A stretch of DNA of 64,000 nucleotides from Natronomonas marina (GCF_024298905.1 NZ_CP101154.1:2666001-2730000); one strand, 5' to 3'. Shown: positions 53,974-63,138, counted from the stretch's first letter. The notes: generated by a model not told the origin, from the sequence alone. Made by a program: numbers and translations.

Positions 53974-54264
53974 ATGCTCGACGACCTCACGACCGCAGAG
54001 GGGACGAGCCTGTCAACCGACGCGGTGCCGTCGGAAACCCCCGTCGGGGCCGTGGGAATCCCGGGACTGGCCGCGGCGCTGCTCCGCCGGGTCGCGGCGG
54101 GTCTCCGGGCGGCCGCGTTCTGGACGGCGGCCCTGCTGCCGGCCGCGGTCCTCATGGGCCTGCTGGTGGAGCCGCTCGGCCGGCACCTCCCCGCGCTCGC
54201 GGGCGTGCTCGCGTTCGACGCCGTCTGTGCCCTCGTCGGTCACGGACACGCGCCCGGAGGCTGA
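53974..54264 (+). CDS. Small membrane protein, hypothetical
   Basis: A 96-residue protein with an acidic N-terminus, then two hydrophobic stretches (AAAFWTAALLPAAVLMGLLV; LPALAGVLAFDAVCALVG) and a short tail HGHAPGG. No family is recognised. A plausible haloarchaeal gene with ATG 53974, but the GC-rich composition leaves some doubt. Confidence 0.45.
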   Translation: MLDDLTTAEGTSLSTDAVPSETPVGAVGIPGLAAALLRRVAAGLRAAAFWTAALLPAAVLMGLLVEPLGRHLPALAGVLAFDAVCALVGHGHAPGG

Positions 54265-54353
54265 TTCCGACGGGACGGCGACCCCGACCGAACCGCAGCG
54301 CAGCGGTGGAACTCGCCCGTGGAAACCGCAGTTGACTCGACCACAAGATTATT

Positions 54354-54366
54354 GTTATGTCATAAC
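54354..54366. promoter_or_regulatory. AT-rich palindrome gttatg-t-cataac
   Basis: Perfect 6-bp arms around one central base (54360), within an AT-rich patch (54347-54375). It could be an operator. Only a small gene on one side and a converging gene end on the other are near, so its role is unclear. Confidence 0.35.
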
Positions 54367-54437
54367 ATACCATACACCGTCGGAGGTGATGGGTTACGAC
54401 ACCGAACACCAGCCATCGAGCAGTATCGTCCAGTACC

Positions 54438-54547
54438 GTATCCCGTCCCGAACGGTCGCGTTCGAACCCCGAAAACCCTGTTGGCGCCGTCGGTATCCCG
54501 TCCCGGAGCCCCGCTTTCGAGCCCCGTGTCCGGTTCCGCTATCGCCG
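54438..54547. repeat. Imperfect 55-nt tandem duplication
   Basis: Two 55-nt units (54438-54492, 54493-54547) begin with the same 13 nt, gtatcccgtcccg, and remain similar for the first ~34 nt before diverging. Non-coding, of unknown significance. Confidence 0.4.
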
Positions 54548-54648
54548 CCTGTTTTCGACCGCGTCGAGTACGCCGTCGGTGTCGAGCGTCCGCCTCGTAG
54601 TGGTGAGACGGCGCGATACTCGTGGCACCGGCCCGCACCGTGAATCGG

Positions 54649-56181
54649 CTACAGCCGACCGGGGCGAAGGCCGCTGGCGTACCTGTCGGCGAGCTCGCGG
54701 ATGACGAGTCGGTCCCGCGGGTCGACGCCGAGGACGTCGAGGACAGCCACGTACAGGACCAGTCCGGCGAGGACGCCGACGGGGACGGCCGCTAACCCGG
54801 GAACGACGAGCCGAACCGCCCACATACCCGCGAGCGCGACGGTACCCGCCGCCACCGGGGTGAGAAAGGACCTATCGAAGGGCCACAGTCCCTCGAACCG
54901 ACGCAACAGCAGGACCTGAATCCAGTTCTGGATGGCGATGGCGAGCGAGGTCCCGAGGGCCGCACCCGCGAGACCGAACCGGAGGACGAACGCGTACGTC
55001 AGCCCGACGTTGAGGGCCGCGAGCAGCCAGTCCAGCGCCATCCGTGCGTACTGGTGGTCGGTCATCATGAGGAGCCACCCCGTCGCGCCGACGGCACTCC
55101 CGACGAACACGCCCCCGAGGTAGACGACGAGCGGGACGTACCCCTGGGTGAACGTCGGGCCGAAGACGGCCAGCAACGCCCGTCCGTACACGAGGAGGAC
55201 GGCCAGTATCGGGACGACCGTCGTGACGATCAGCCGCGTCACCGACGAGTAGACGGCGTCCAGCGTCTCGACCCGCCCGTCGGCGTGGAGGTCGGAGGCG
55301 ACCGGTGGCAACAACTGATTGAACGACAGCAACGGTATCCAGGCGACGGTCACCAACACGAGAACCGCGTTGTAGACACCGGCAGCGGCGGCCGAAAGCA
55401 GCGCACCGACGAGGAGGACATCGATCCGGTTCTGGAAAATACTCCCGAGACTGCTCATGGCGACCGGTGCGGCGTGGTCGAAGAACCGTCGCGCCTCCCC
55501 TCGCGCGCCGCGAAACGTCGGCGTGATGCCCGTCGTCCGGGCGGCGAGCGGAACGACGGCGACCGCGAGTACCCCGGTACAGACGAGGATGCCGCCCGCG
55601 ACCCCGACGACCGAGTAGCCAGCCCACAGCGCCGCGACCGCGCCGACGAGGCGGGCCGCCGGTCGGAGGAGTTTGTTGAACGTCACCTCGCCGCGGGCCG
55701 CGCCGACCGCCCGGAAGATGGCGGCACCGACCGTGACGACGCCGAGCAGGCCGACGAGGGCCCCAAAGACGCGCATCGTCGACACGAACGACGGCCGGCC
55801 CACGGTGAGGTCGTCGAGCCACGGTGCGGCGACCCAGATACCGGCGGCCATCAGGAGGCCGAACGTTACCGTCGTCGCGTAGGCCAGCCCCGCGACGACG
55901 GCACGCCGATCCGGGTCGTCACGGTAGGCCGGGAGATACCGCTGGAGTGTGGGGACGCTGCCGAACGTGACGAGCGTGGCGAGCAGCTGGGCGATGCGCC
56001 ACGCCAGCGCGTAGACCCCGTACGCGGCGGGGCCGAGGCCGCGCGCGAGGACGACCTCCACCGCCGTCGTCAGGACGCGCTGCCCGGAGACGCCGGCAGA
56101 GGTGACGACGGCACCGTGAGCTATCCGTACCAGTGCTTCACGCTCCTCCTCGGGGACCGACTCCGCACGATCTCGACGCAC
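54649..56181 (-). CDS. Polysaccharide/oligosaccharide flippase (Wzx/MurJ-like)
   Basis: A 510-residue integral membrane protein with about 14 hydrophobic helices. The family pattern is visible at the N-terminus (GAVVTSAGVSGQRVLTTAVE, RGLGPAAYGVYALAWRIAQL) and in the middle (FFDHAAPVAMSSLGSIFQNR, DVLLVGALLSAAAAGVYNAV). Such flippases move lipid-linked sugars for S-layer N-glycosylation or surface polysaccharide. No glycosyltransferases are adjacent; a sugar nucleotidyltransferase lies 10 kb away. The start is GTG 56181; an ATG at 56185 is out of frame. Confidence 0.9.
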   Translation of the reverse strand: MRRDRAESVPEEEREALVRIAHGAVVTSAGVSGQRVLTTAVEVVLARGLGPAAYGVYALAWRIAQLLATLVTFGSVPTLQRYLPAYRDDPDRRAVVAGLAYATTVTFGLLMAAGIWVAAPWLDDLTVGRPSFVSTMRVFGALVGLLGVVTVGAAIFRAVGAARGEVTFNKLLRPAARLVGAVAALWAGYSVVGVAGGILVCTGVLAVAVVPLAARTTGITPTFRGARGEARRFFDHAAPVAMSSLGSIFQNRIDVLLVGALLSAAAAGVYNAVLVLVTVAWIPLLSFNQLLPPVASDLHADGRVETLDAVYSSVTRLIVTTVVPILAVLLVYGRALLAVFGPTFTQGYVPLVVYLGGVFVGSAVGATGWLLMMTDHQYARMALDWLLAALNVGLTYAFVLRFGLAGAALGTSLAIAIQNWIQVLLLRRFEGLWPFDRSFLTPVAAGTVALAGMWAVRLVVPGLAAVPVGVLAGLVLYVAVLDVLGVDPRDRLVIRELADRYASGLRPGRL

Positions 56182-56295
56182 TCATGTGGCGGTCCGGGTC
56201 TCCGTGTCAAAAATCGCGGGGTTTTCGCCGACCACGGCGACCGGATACAGCCGAGCGTCGACGGTTGTCCGGGTCGCGGCCGTCGTTTCGTCCCC

Positions 56296-58272
56296 CTACC
56301 GGGCGTTCTCGACTTCCTCGAGCGCCTCCGGGTTCTCGATCGAGGACATGTCGCCGAGGTCCTCGCCCGTGTAGGTGGCCTCGATGGCCCGCCGGATGAT
56401 CTTGCCCGACTGCGTCTTGGGGAACTCGTCGACGAACAGCACCTCGCGGGGCCGGAACGGTTTGCCGTGCTCCTCGCCGACCTTCTCGCGCAGTTGCTCG
56501 CGCAGTTCGTCCGTCTCCTCGTAGCCCGGTTCCAGCACGACGTAGGTGACGACGGCCGTGCCGGTGGTGTCGTCGGGGACGCCGACGGCGGCGGCCTGGT
56601 TGACCGCCTCGTGTTCGATGAGAGCGCCCTCGATCTCGGCGGGCCCGACCTTCCGGCCGGCGACGTTCAGCGCGTCGTCGGCGCGACCGTGCAGGTACCA
56701 GAAGCCGTCTTCGTCCTTCTGGGCCCAGTCGCCGTGGTCCCACATCGGCGGGTCCTCGAAGCTCGACCAGTACTCGTGGAGGTACCGCTCGTCGCCGCTC
56801 CACAGCGACTTCGTCATCGAGGGACAGGAGTCCCGGGCGACGAGGTAGCCGCGCTCGTTGTCGTCCTTGATCGAGCGGCCCGTCTCGTCGACGATGTCGA
56901 TGTCCATCCCGAGGCCGGGACCGCCCAGCGTGCAGGGCTTCAGCGGCTGGTTCGGCAGGGGCATCAGGAAGCAGCCGAATATCTCGGTGCCGCCGGAGAT
57001 GTTGATGATGGGGGTGTCGCCGCCGCCGACCTCCTCGTAGAACCACATCCAGGATTCGGGGTCCCACGGCTCGCCGGTGGAGCCCAGCAGCCGGAGCGAG
57101 GAGAGGTCGTGGCCATCGACCCACTCGTCGCCCTGCTTGCGGAGCGCGCGGATGGCGGTCGGGGAGATCCCGAACTGGGTGACGTCGTGGCGGTCGATCA
57201 GCTTCCAGAACCGGTCGGGCTCGGGGTGGTCCGGCGCGCCCTCGTACATCACCATCGTCCCGCCGAAGGTGTGGGTACCGATGAGCGTCCACGGCCCCAT
57301 CATCCAGCCGACATCCGACACCCAGAAGAACCGGTCGGAGGGCTTGAGGTCGAAGCCGAAGTACACCTCCTTTGCGGCCTGCATCTGGGCACCGGCGTGG
57401 GTGTGGACGATGCCCTTCGGCGTGCCGGTCGTGCCCGACGAATAGAGGAGCATCGACTCGTCCGAGGCGTCGAGTTCCTTCGTCTCGTAGTCGTCGTCGG
57501 CCTCGGCGACGGAGTCCGACCAGTAGACGTCCCGGCCGTCGGTCATGTCGGGGTCGCCGTCCTCGAAGCGCCGGTAGACGACCACGTCGGTCACGTCGTG
57601 GTCGGCCTCGTCGATGGCCTCGTCGGCGGTGTCCTTCAGGGTGACCTGCGAGCCGCGCCGATAGAAGCCGTCGGCGGTGAACAGCACGTCGGCCTCGGGG
57701 TCCTCGATGCGGGTGGCGGTTGCCTCGACGCCGAACCCGGAGAAGATGGGAACCGCGATGGCGCCGGCCTTGAAACAGCCGTAGAGGATGGAGATGACCT
57801 CCGGCACCATCGGCATGTACAGCGCGACGGTGTCGCCGGTCTCGACGCCGACCGACTCGAGGTAGCTGGCCACCTGGTTCGACGTGCGGGCGAGTTCGTG
57901 GTAGGTGAAGTCCCGCGTCTCGCCGTCCTCGCCCTCCCAGATGCAGGCGACCTTGTTGCGGCGCTCCTCGTCGCGGGCCGCGTGGCGGTCGACGGTGTTG
58001 TGGGCGACGTTCAACTCGCCGCCGGGGTACCAGTCCGTGAACTGCGGGCCGTCGGTGTCGTCCCGGACCGCGTCGTAGGGCTCGTACCACTCGATTCCCA
58101 GGTAGTCGGGGAGTTCGTCCCAGAACCACTCCACCTCCGACGTCGTCCGCTCGATAAGTTCCTCGTAGTCGTCGATGCCGTACTCCTGCATGAACGCGTG
58201 GACGTTGGTGGACTCGACGAACGCCTCGTCGGGTTCGTACACCACCTCGTCGAACTCCTCGAGGGACTCCAT
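56296..58272 (-). CDS. acs: Acetyl-CoA synthetase (AMP-forming)
   Basis: Converts acetate, ATP and CoA to acetyl-CoA, 658 residues. The adenylate-forming signature is YSSGTTGTPKGIVHTHAG (A3); A5 is SGGTEIFGCF, A7/A8 WDHGDWAQKDEDGFWYLHGR then ADDALNVAGRKVGPAEIE, and A10 PKTQSGKIIRR with the acetylatable Lys. WVSDVGWMMGP is typical of Acs acyl pockets. A related acyl-CoA synthetase (propionyl-type) cannot be excluded. ATG 58272 is preferred; the open frame continues upstream but overlaps the divergent GNAT gene. Confidence 0.92.
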   Translation of the reverse strand: MESLEEFDEVVYEPDEAFVESTNVHAFMQEYGIDDYEELIERTTSEVEWFWDELPDYLGIEWYEPYDAVRDDTDGPQFTDWYPGGELNVAHNTVDRHAARDEERRNKVACIWEGEDGETRDFTYHELARTSNQVASYLESVGVETGDTVALYMPMVPEVISILYGCFKAGAIAVPIFSGFGVEATATRIEDPEADVLFTADGFYRRGSQVTLKDTADEAIDEADHDVTDVVVYRRFEDGDPDMTDGRDVYWSDSVAEADDDYETKELDASDESMLLYSSGTTGTPKGIVHTHAGAQMQAAKEVYFGFDLKPSDRFFWVSDVGWMMGPWTLIGTHTFGGTMVMYEGAPDHPEPDRFWKLIDRHDVTQFGISPTAIRALRKQGDEWVDGHDLSSLRLLGSTGEPWDPESWMWFYEEVGGGDTPIINISGGTEIFGCFLMPLPNQPLKPCTLGGPGLGMDIDIVDETGRSIKDDNERGYLVARDSCPSMTKSLWSGDERYLHEYWSSFEDPPMWDHGDWAQKDEDGFWYLHGRADDALNVAGRKVGPAEIEGALIEHEAVNQAAAVGVPDDTTGTAVVTYVVLEPGYEETDELREQLREKVGEEHGKPFRPREVLFVDEFPKTQSGKIIRRAIEATYTGEDLGDMSSIENPEALEEVENAR

Positions 58273-58392
58273 AGTGGGTGGTGTCCGGAGCCGTCGGCAA
58301 GTAGTTTTCTCACGCGCTGAAACAGGAAATGCGTTTATGGTTTTCGCCGACGAGGGGGAACCGTTTTGCGTCGCCCCGCCGTACCCGGCGAC

Positions 58393-58968
58393 ATGTACGT
58401 CCGGGACGCACGCAACCGCGATGAGGCCTGGCTTCTGGACCACATCGAGGCGATGGGCCTGGACGAGACCGCCTTCCGGTCGCGGGACTACGTCATCGCC
58501 GTCGACGAGGAGTCCAACACCCGGGCGGGGTTCGGCCGGATCCGGATCCACAAGACCGATGGGGAGGTCTGCGAGTTGACGAGCATCGGCGTGCTGGACG
58601 GCTGGCGGCGCCAGGGGGTCGGCGCACACGTCGTCGAGCGACTCGTCGACGGCGCCGCCACGAACGGCTTCGATGTCGTCTACGCGCTGACGAGCGAACA
58701 CGACTACCTCTCGCAGTTCGGCTTCGAGGGACTGCCCGCCGAGGACCTGCCCGAGCGCCTGCAGGCCCGCCTCGAGGAGAAGCGGGAGACGCTGGACCCC
58801 GAGGCCGTCCCGATGCGAATCGACACCGACCGCTTCAGGATGCCCGACCGCCTCCGGGAGCGGTTCAAGACCGCCGCCGAGGCCGAACCCGACGAGGAGC
58901 CAGCCGAATCCGCCGAGGACTTCGGTATCGACCCCGACGACGCGACCTACAAGTACGACACGAGCTGA
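58393..58968 (+). CDS. GNAT family N-acetyltransferase
   Basis: A 191-residue acetyltransferase. The acetyl-CoA loop is GWRRQGVGAHVVERLVDGA, preceded by the beta4 strand CELTSIGVLD. The YLSQFGFEGL motif after it is common in haloarchaeal GNATs. The C-terminal ~55 residues are charged and end in an acidic tail (EPDEEPAESAEDFGIDPDD). The substrate is unknown. Being divergent from acs, with 120 nt between starts, makes control of Acs by lysine acetylation a tempting but untested idea. Confidence 0.88.
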   Translation: MYVRDARNRDEAWLLDHIEAMGLDETAFRSRDYVIAVDEESNTRAGFGRIRIHKTDGEVCELTSIGVLDGWRRQGVGAHVVERLVDGAATNGFDVVYALTSEHDYLSQFGFEGLPAEDLPERLQARLEEKRETLDPEAVPMRIDTDRFRMPDRLRERFKTAAEAEPDEEPAESAEDFGIDPDDATYKYDTS

Positions 58969-59034
58969 TACCCGCCGCGGGCGTTCGGCCGTCTCGTGTG
59001 CGGCCGGTGTCGCGCCGACCGGTCGGCGCGACGG

Positions 59035-61173
59035 TCACTCCGGCGAGATGCCGGTTATCTCGAACCGGGCGCCGCCCTCGTCGCTGTCGGTGACGGCGAT
59101 CTCCCAGCCGTGGGCCTCGACGACCCGTGCGACGACGCTCAGGCCGAGGCCGGTGCTGCCAGCCGTCGAGTACCGTTCGTCGAACACCCGCTCGCGCTCC
59201 TCGGGCGGAATTCCAACCCCGGTGTCCTCGACGAAGAACCCCTCCGTCAGCGGACCGACGCGGACGGTCACGTCCTCGCCACCGTGGGAGACGGCGTTGT
59301 CGAAGAGGTTCTCGAGCAGCCGTTCGAAGAGCCCCTCGTCGGCGTACACCGTGGTCGTCTCCTCGACGAGAAGCGTCGCCTCGGCGTGTCTGATCGAGTC
59401 CCAGGCGTCGCGGGCCGTCCCCTCGAGGTCCATCCCGCTGACGGAGTCGATGGCCGCCTCACCGGTCAGCGCGGCGGTGTCCTGGATGCGCCCCTCGATA
59501 CGGTCGAAGGAACTGCCCACCCGATCGACCGCTTTCCGGGCCGTCTTGAGGTTGTCGTCGATGACCATCATCAGGTTGCGGAAGTCGTGGGCGAGCAGTT
59601 GCGTGGCCTGTTCGACGCGGTCGCGTTCGGCCTCGAGTTCGCGGATCCGGTCGCGGTACTCCTCGACGTCGACCACCGTCGCCGCCAGATGGTCGATACG
59701 GCCGTCCGCCTCGACGGGGGAAATGGAAACGCGGGACGCGACCGTCCCGTCCCCGACCTCGCGGTCGAGTTCGCCGGTCCACTCTGCCCCGTCGCGGGCC
59801 GCCGCGAGCCCCTCTTCGACGTCGTCGGCGAACAGATCCTGGAAGGAAAGCGACGCCGACCGCTCGCCGCCCGTGTCGGTGTACTCCTCGAGCGGGACAC
59901 CGCTCCGCTCGACGGTTCCGTCGGCCGCGAGCACGAACGTCGGCTCGGGCGCGTTCTCGAGGGCGTCCCAGTCGGGGCGAGTTACCGCCGACCCGACCGC
60001 GTCCGGGATGCTCTCGGCGAGCCGTCGGTAGCCGGAGCGGTTCCGCTCGAACACCTCCGTCGGGCCGAGTGGTTCGGAGACCGCCTCCGGCGTCGACGAC
60101 AGCCAGAGGACGGGGACATCCGGGGCCGTCGCCCCGATCGGACGGTAGAAATCGACCAGCGACCGGTCAGACGGGTCCGCCGTCCCGACGACGCAGTCGA
60201 CCGCGTCGAGGCGGTCGAGGACGCCGTCCAGATCCGGTTCGGTGACGACATTCAGGCCGGCGACCTCCTCCAGGTAGGCGGCGACGAGACCCGCGAACCC
60301 GTCTCCCTCCCCGACGACCGCAACGGTGATCGCCGCCGTCTGGTTCGCCGACCCCCGGTCGGCTCCGCGCTCGCGGAGGCCGCCGTCACCGTCGGTGTCG
60401 TCAGCGTCCGCGCCGTCGACGGAGCCCACCTCGGGTTCGGCGTCGTCGGGCGAATCGGTCCCTGTGTGATCGGCTCGCAGTGACGTGGTCCCGCTGGCGC
60501 CGGGCCGACCGGTCGACTCCTCGAGCCGCACGACCCCGTCGAAGGCCGCGGCCAGCGCCCGGAGGATCGACTCCTCGAACTGCGAGGGGTCGAGGTGGAC
60601 GTAACCCGAGATCCCCTCCCGTCGACAGCGGTCGACGACCTCGCGGGCGAACCCCACGGCCGTCGGCGGAGCGCTCTCGTCGGCGAGGCTGTCCAGCGAG
60701 TGGACCCAGACCCACCCGGTCCGGTCTTCGTCCGCCCCCAGGTTCGTCTCGACGAGTTCGGTCACGCTCTCGACGTCCGCGAAATCGGGGACGGTCTCGA
60801 CCGCGGCCGACCCGCCGTCGTGGGTGGTGGCGTTCGAGCGGGTCGCCGAACGGTAGCTCTCGCCGACCGCGATCGTCGGGACGCCCCGCCCGCCGGCGGA
60901 TCCGTTCGTGTCGTCCAGCCAGCGTTCCAGCGGCTCGTCGAACAGCACGAACAGGCCGTCGGTCCGTCCCGCGCTCGTTCCGAGCCGCTCGAGGCACGCA
61001 CCGCGTGCGACCGCCGAATCGGCGAGCAGGAGCACGGTGCCCGTCTCCCCCGGCGCGAGGACGTCGTCGATGGACGCGACCGTCTCGATGTCGCCGTAAT
61101 TAGGCATGGCGAACCCTCCGCTGGACTCGTCCTGCAGGGTGGTTCGGGTCGGCCGTCGGTTCGGTACTGTCAT
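59035..61173 (-). CDS. Hybrid sensor histidine kinase with KaiC-like N-terminal domain
   Basis: A 712-residue cytosolic kinase. Residues about 25-215 resemble the haloarchaeal DUF7504 domain, a degenerate KaiC/RecA-like fold lacking a P-loop (PGETGTVLLLADSAVARG). An acidic linker, a receiver-like alpha/beta domain without clear phosphoacceptor (VAVVGEGDGFAGLVAAYLEE to WLSSTPEAV), a PAS-like domain (PEPTFVLAADGTVERSGVPL) and the kinase core follow, with phosphoacceptor His in LLAHDFRNLMMVIDD and HATPase boxes NLFDNAVSHGGED and FVEDTGVGIPPEERERVFDERY. ATG 61107 (690 residues) is an equally good start. It follows the HTH membrane protein on the same strand. Confidence 0.85.
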   Translation of the reverse strand: MTVPNRRPTRTTLQDESSGGFAMPNYGDIETVASIDDVLAPGETGTVLLLADSAVARGACLERLGTSAGRTDGLFVLFDEPLERWLDDTNGSAGGRGVPTIAVGESYRSATRSNATTHDGGSAAVETVPDFADVESVTELVETNLGADEDRTGWVWVHSLDSLADESAPPTAVGFAREVVDRCRREGISGYVHLDPSQFEESILRALAAAFDGVVRLEESTGRPGASGTTSLRADHTGTDSPDDAEPEVGSVDGADADDTDGDGGLRERGADRGSANQTAAITVAVVGEGDGFAGLVAAYLEEVAGLNVVTEPDLDGVLDRLDAVDCVVGTADPSDRSLVDFYRPIGATAPDVPVLWLSSTPEAVSEPLGPTEVFERNRSGYRRLAESIPDAVGSAVTRPDWDALENAPEPTFVLAADGTVERSGVPLEEYTDTGGERSASLSFQDLFADDVEEGLAAARDGAEWTGELDREVGDGTVASRVSISPVEADGRIDHLAATVVDVEEYRDRIRELEAERDRVEQATQLLAHDFRNLMMVIDDNLKTARKAVDRVGSSFDRIEGRIQDTAALTGEAAIDSVSGMDLEGTARDAWDSIRHAEATLLVEETTTVYADEGLFERLLENLFDNAVSHGGEDVTVRVGPLTEGFFVEDTGVGIPPEERERVFDERYSTAGSTGLGLSVVARVVEAHGWEIAVTDSDEGGARFEITGISPE

Positions 61174-61215
61174 ACATGTTGGAGTTTCGATGGTGGTTCT
61201 CGGCGTCGGGACGAC

Positions 61216-61749
61216 TCACGATAGCAGGGAGTTCAGGAAGATCCAGCGGTTGGCCCACAGCTGTCTGGCGGTCGAGAGGCCGAAGACGACGAGGAAGACG
61301 GTCGCGAGCAACAGCGGCTCGAGTTCGGCGAGGCCGGGCACCCCGAGTTCGGCGGCGACGACGGTCATGAGAGCGAGGACGCCGAGCGACCGGTAGTAAT
61401 CCGCCCAGGTGATCCCGTACCGCGTGACCAGTTCCATGTGAACGTACACCTCGCGTGCGTTCTCCTCGAGTTTGATCGTCTTGCGGTCGCGGTCGTAGGT
61501 GACGACACCTTGCTCGTCCAGTTTCGGGAGGTGAAACTGGTGCAGCGAGTTGTGCACGCTCTCGCGGGCGTTCCGCGGCGGCGGCGACTGGCCGGTCTCC
61601 CGTTCGGCTATCGTCTCCGCGAGGTCCCGCAGCGAGACCTGCCCCAGCCGGTCGCGGAGTACCTCTATCGTCGCGCGTCGCCGGTCGTTCTGCAGTATCT
61701 CGTGTACCGCTGTTCTGTCTATTTTCGGGTTGTAGGTCGGTATTACCAT
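61216..61749 (-). CDS. DUF7344-type HTH protein with C-terminal membrane helices
   Basis: A 177-residue protein. Residues 10-95 form the winged-helix DUF7344 domain found in many haloarchaeal regulators (EILQNDRRRATIEVLRDRLG, VSLRDLAETIAERE, NSLHQFHLPKLDEQGVVTYD). Two transmembrane helices follow (LGVLALMTVVAAELGVPG; LLATVFLVVFGLSTARQL). A strong TATA box at 61818-61825 predicts a start site near 61795, downstream of the in-frame ATG 61812, so ATG 61749 with a ~45-nt leader is the likely start. It may sense a membrane signal and act with the sensor kinase gene 42 nt downstream. Confidence 0.82.
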   Translation of the reverse strand: MVIPTYNPKIDRTAVHEILQNDRRRATIEVLRDRLGQVSLRDLAETIAERETGQSPPPRNARESVHNSLHQFHLPKLDEQGVVTYDRDRKTIKLEENAREVYVHMELVTRYGITWADYYRSLGVLALMTVVAAELGVPGLAELEPLLLATVFLVVFGLSTARQLWANRWIFLNSLLS

Positions 61750-62145
61750 TTGGTTCCCCCCCCGGCGGGCCGGTCCGGACCCGATCGTCTGACGTGCGTC
61801 ATCTAATCCCATGTGGCTATATAAAGAATGGTGATATTTCGTTCATGCACGGGTGTTTAATAGACCGTTATCGACCCCGTCGGGCGTGATCGACCGCTGC
61901 CGGCGCTGGTTGGTAGCCGGCTCCTTACACGTTCCAATGACCCATTAGCCGATTCTACACACCCATTTACCGTGCTATCGGCCCGTTATGGGTGGCTATT
62001 CGACCATTCGAAATCGAATACTGACGTTAGAGGCTCCAATTCTGCCGTTAGCGGTATCTGATGCGGTAATTAGCTAAGTGGGTGGGTGTGCAGGGATAGC
62101 ACACGTTCGGACACCCCGCGAGGGGGGATCCGGACTGGAGAAAGC
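61750..62145. other. Intergenic region before the SipW-type genes
   Basis: No gene is visible. It contains the minus-strand TATA box at 61818-61825, an AT-richer stretch (61830-62080) with an attcgaccattcgaaatcga repeat-like patch near 62000, a plus-strand TATA-like ggtaattagcta near 62067-62078, and a Shine-Dalgarno-like ggag just upstream of ATG 62146. Confidence 0.5.
61818..61825 (-). promoter_or_regulatory. TATA box deciding the start of the HTH gene
   Basis: The minus-strand octamer tttatata lies only ~6-13 nt from ATG 61812, too close for that codon to be on the mRNA. A start site ~26 nt downstream selects ATG 61749 instead. Confidence 0.6.
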
Positions 62146-63138
62146 ATGACAGAAAGATACAAACTGTCGCGGCGGAAGGCGCTGGCCGGGCTCGGGACCA
62201 TCGGGGTCGCGGGCGCCGGCGCTGGACTGGGTACGAGTGCCCTGTTCAGCGACGAGGAAGAGTTCGAGAACAACCAATTGACCGCCGGGACGCTCGACAT
62301 GGCGGTGACGGCCGAGGTCGTTGCAGCGAACGAATACTGGAAAAACCAGGAAATCCTTGGCAACCCAGTCACGGCCGACGGCGACGTTCTGCAGAAATTC
62401 CAGCTCCATGACGTCAAGCCGGGCGACTGGGCCATCATTTGCTTCACCGTGGACTCTGTGGCGGACAATCCGTTCTACCTGACGATCCACGGAGACGCGG
62501 ACGAGTACAAGGAGAAGGAGGGTAAAACCACGGAACCCGAGAAGGATGCTGATAGCACCTGGGTTGACGACGGCTGGGAGTGGGTCAACGCCACGAACGC
62601 CGAACTCGGCGACAAACTCCTCGTCAGCTACTGGGAGCAGTGGGACGGTACGGCGCCGTCCGAAGGTACCCAGAGTGGCGGCAAGACCGAGCTGGGGAGG
62701 ATGGACAACATCACCAACACGGAGTCGAACGCGTACCCGTCTGCCAGTAGTTATTCGGAACCGGGCGAGGACGGGGTTGTTAACTCTGGGCTCGGCTACA
62801 CGGACGCACGCGAGTTCTACTTCGGCAACGATCAGAATCCCAATACATCAGAACCCGACAACGACCCGCTCGGCAACGGCATCGCGAGCGGTGACGGCAT
62901 CCTCGTCGGTGGGACGAGCGATCCCGTCCAGGTTGGGTCAACCGACCCGAACGAAATCAGTCGACCCCGCATGGGCGACCCGGACAATGACAGTGAGGCT
63001 GAACTCACCTTCTACCTGCTGCTCGAGCTCCCCTCGGAGGTCGGCAACGAGATCCAGGGTGACGGAGTGAAGGGTAACCTCCGGTTCAGCGCCGAGCAGG
63101 TCCGGAACAACGACGATCCGCGGAGCGGCGGCTCGTAG
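62146..63138 (+). CDS. SipW/TasA-type secreted protein (paralogue 1)
   Basis: A 330-residue exported protein with the SipW-dependent signal seen in TasA/CalY-like fibre proteins. LSRRKALAGLGTIGVAGAGA is followed by GLGTSALFSDEEEFENNQL and TAGTLDMAV at about residues 8-56. The mature part has beta-sandwich features (HDVKPGDWAIICFTV, DNPFYLTIHG) and an acidic linker-rich middle, and ends in ELTFYLLLELPSE. The context of SRRK also fits Tat export. TasA-like proteins build extracellular fibres in bacteria; haloarchaeal members are usually accompanied by a SipW-type signal peptidase, probably beyond this window. A ggag site precedes ATG 62146. Confidence 0.85.
   Translation: MTERYKLSRRKALAGLGTIGVAGAGAGLGTSALFSDEEEFENNQLTAGTLDMAVTAEVVAANEYWKNQEILGNPVTADGDVLQKFQLHDVKPGDWAIICFTVDSVADNPFYLTIHGDADEYKEKEGKTTEPEKDADSTWVDDGWEWVNATNAELGDKLLVSYWEQWDGTAPSEGTQSGGKTELGRMDNITNTESNAYPSASSYSEPGEDGVVNSGLGYTDAREFYFGNDQNPNTSEPDNDPLGNGIASGDGILVGGTSDPVQVGSTDPNEISRPRMGDPDNDSEAELTFYLLLELPSEVGNEIQGDGVKGNLRFSAEQVRNNDDPRSGGS

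Larger units (their letters stand above)
54265..54648. other. 384-nt intergenic region without a convincing gene
   Basis: Open frames here have unlikely, Arg/Pro-rich products and no promoter logic. Two items stand out: a perfect inverted repeat at 54354-54366, and an imperfect tandem duplication at 54438-54547. The region lies between a plus-strand small gene and the 3' end of the minus-strand flippase. Confidence 0.5.

Noticed and set aside
55054-58320. A 1,088-codon plus-strand open frame across flippase and acs
   Set aside because: It spans two well-supported minus-strand genes and the gap between them; composition shows it is a mirror of acidic coding sequence.
61750-61812. N-terminal extension of the HTH membrane protein to ATG 61812
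   Set aside because: A strong TATA box at 61818-61825 places the likely transcription start downstream of that codon, so the start at 61749 is preferred.
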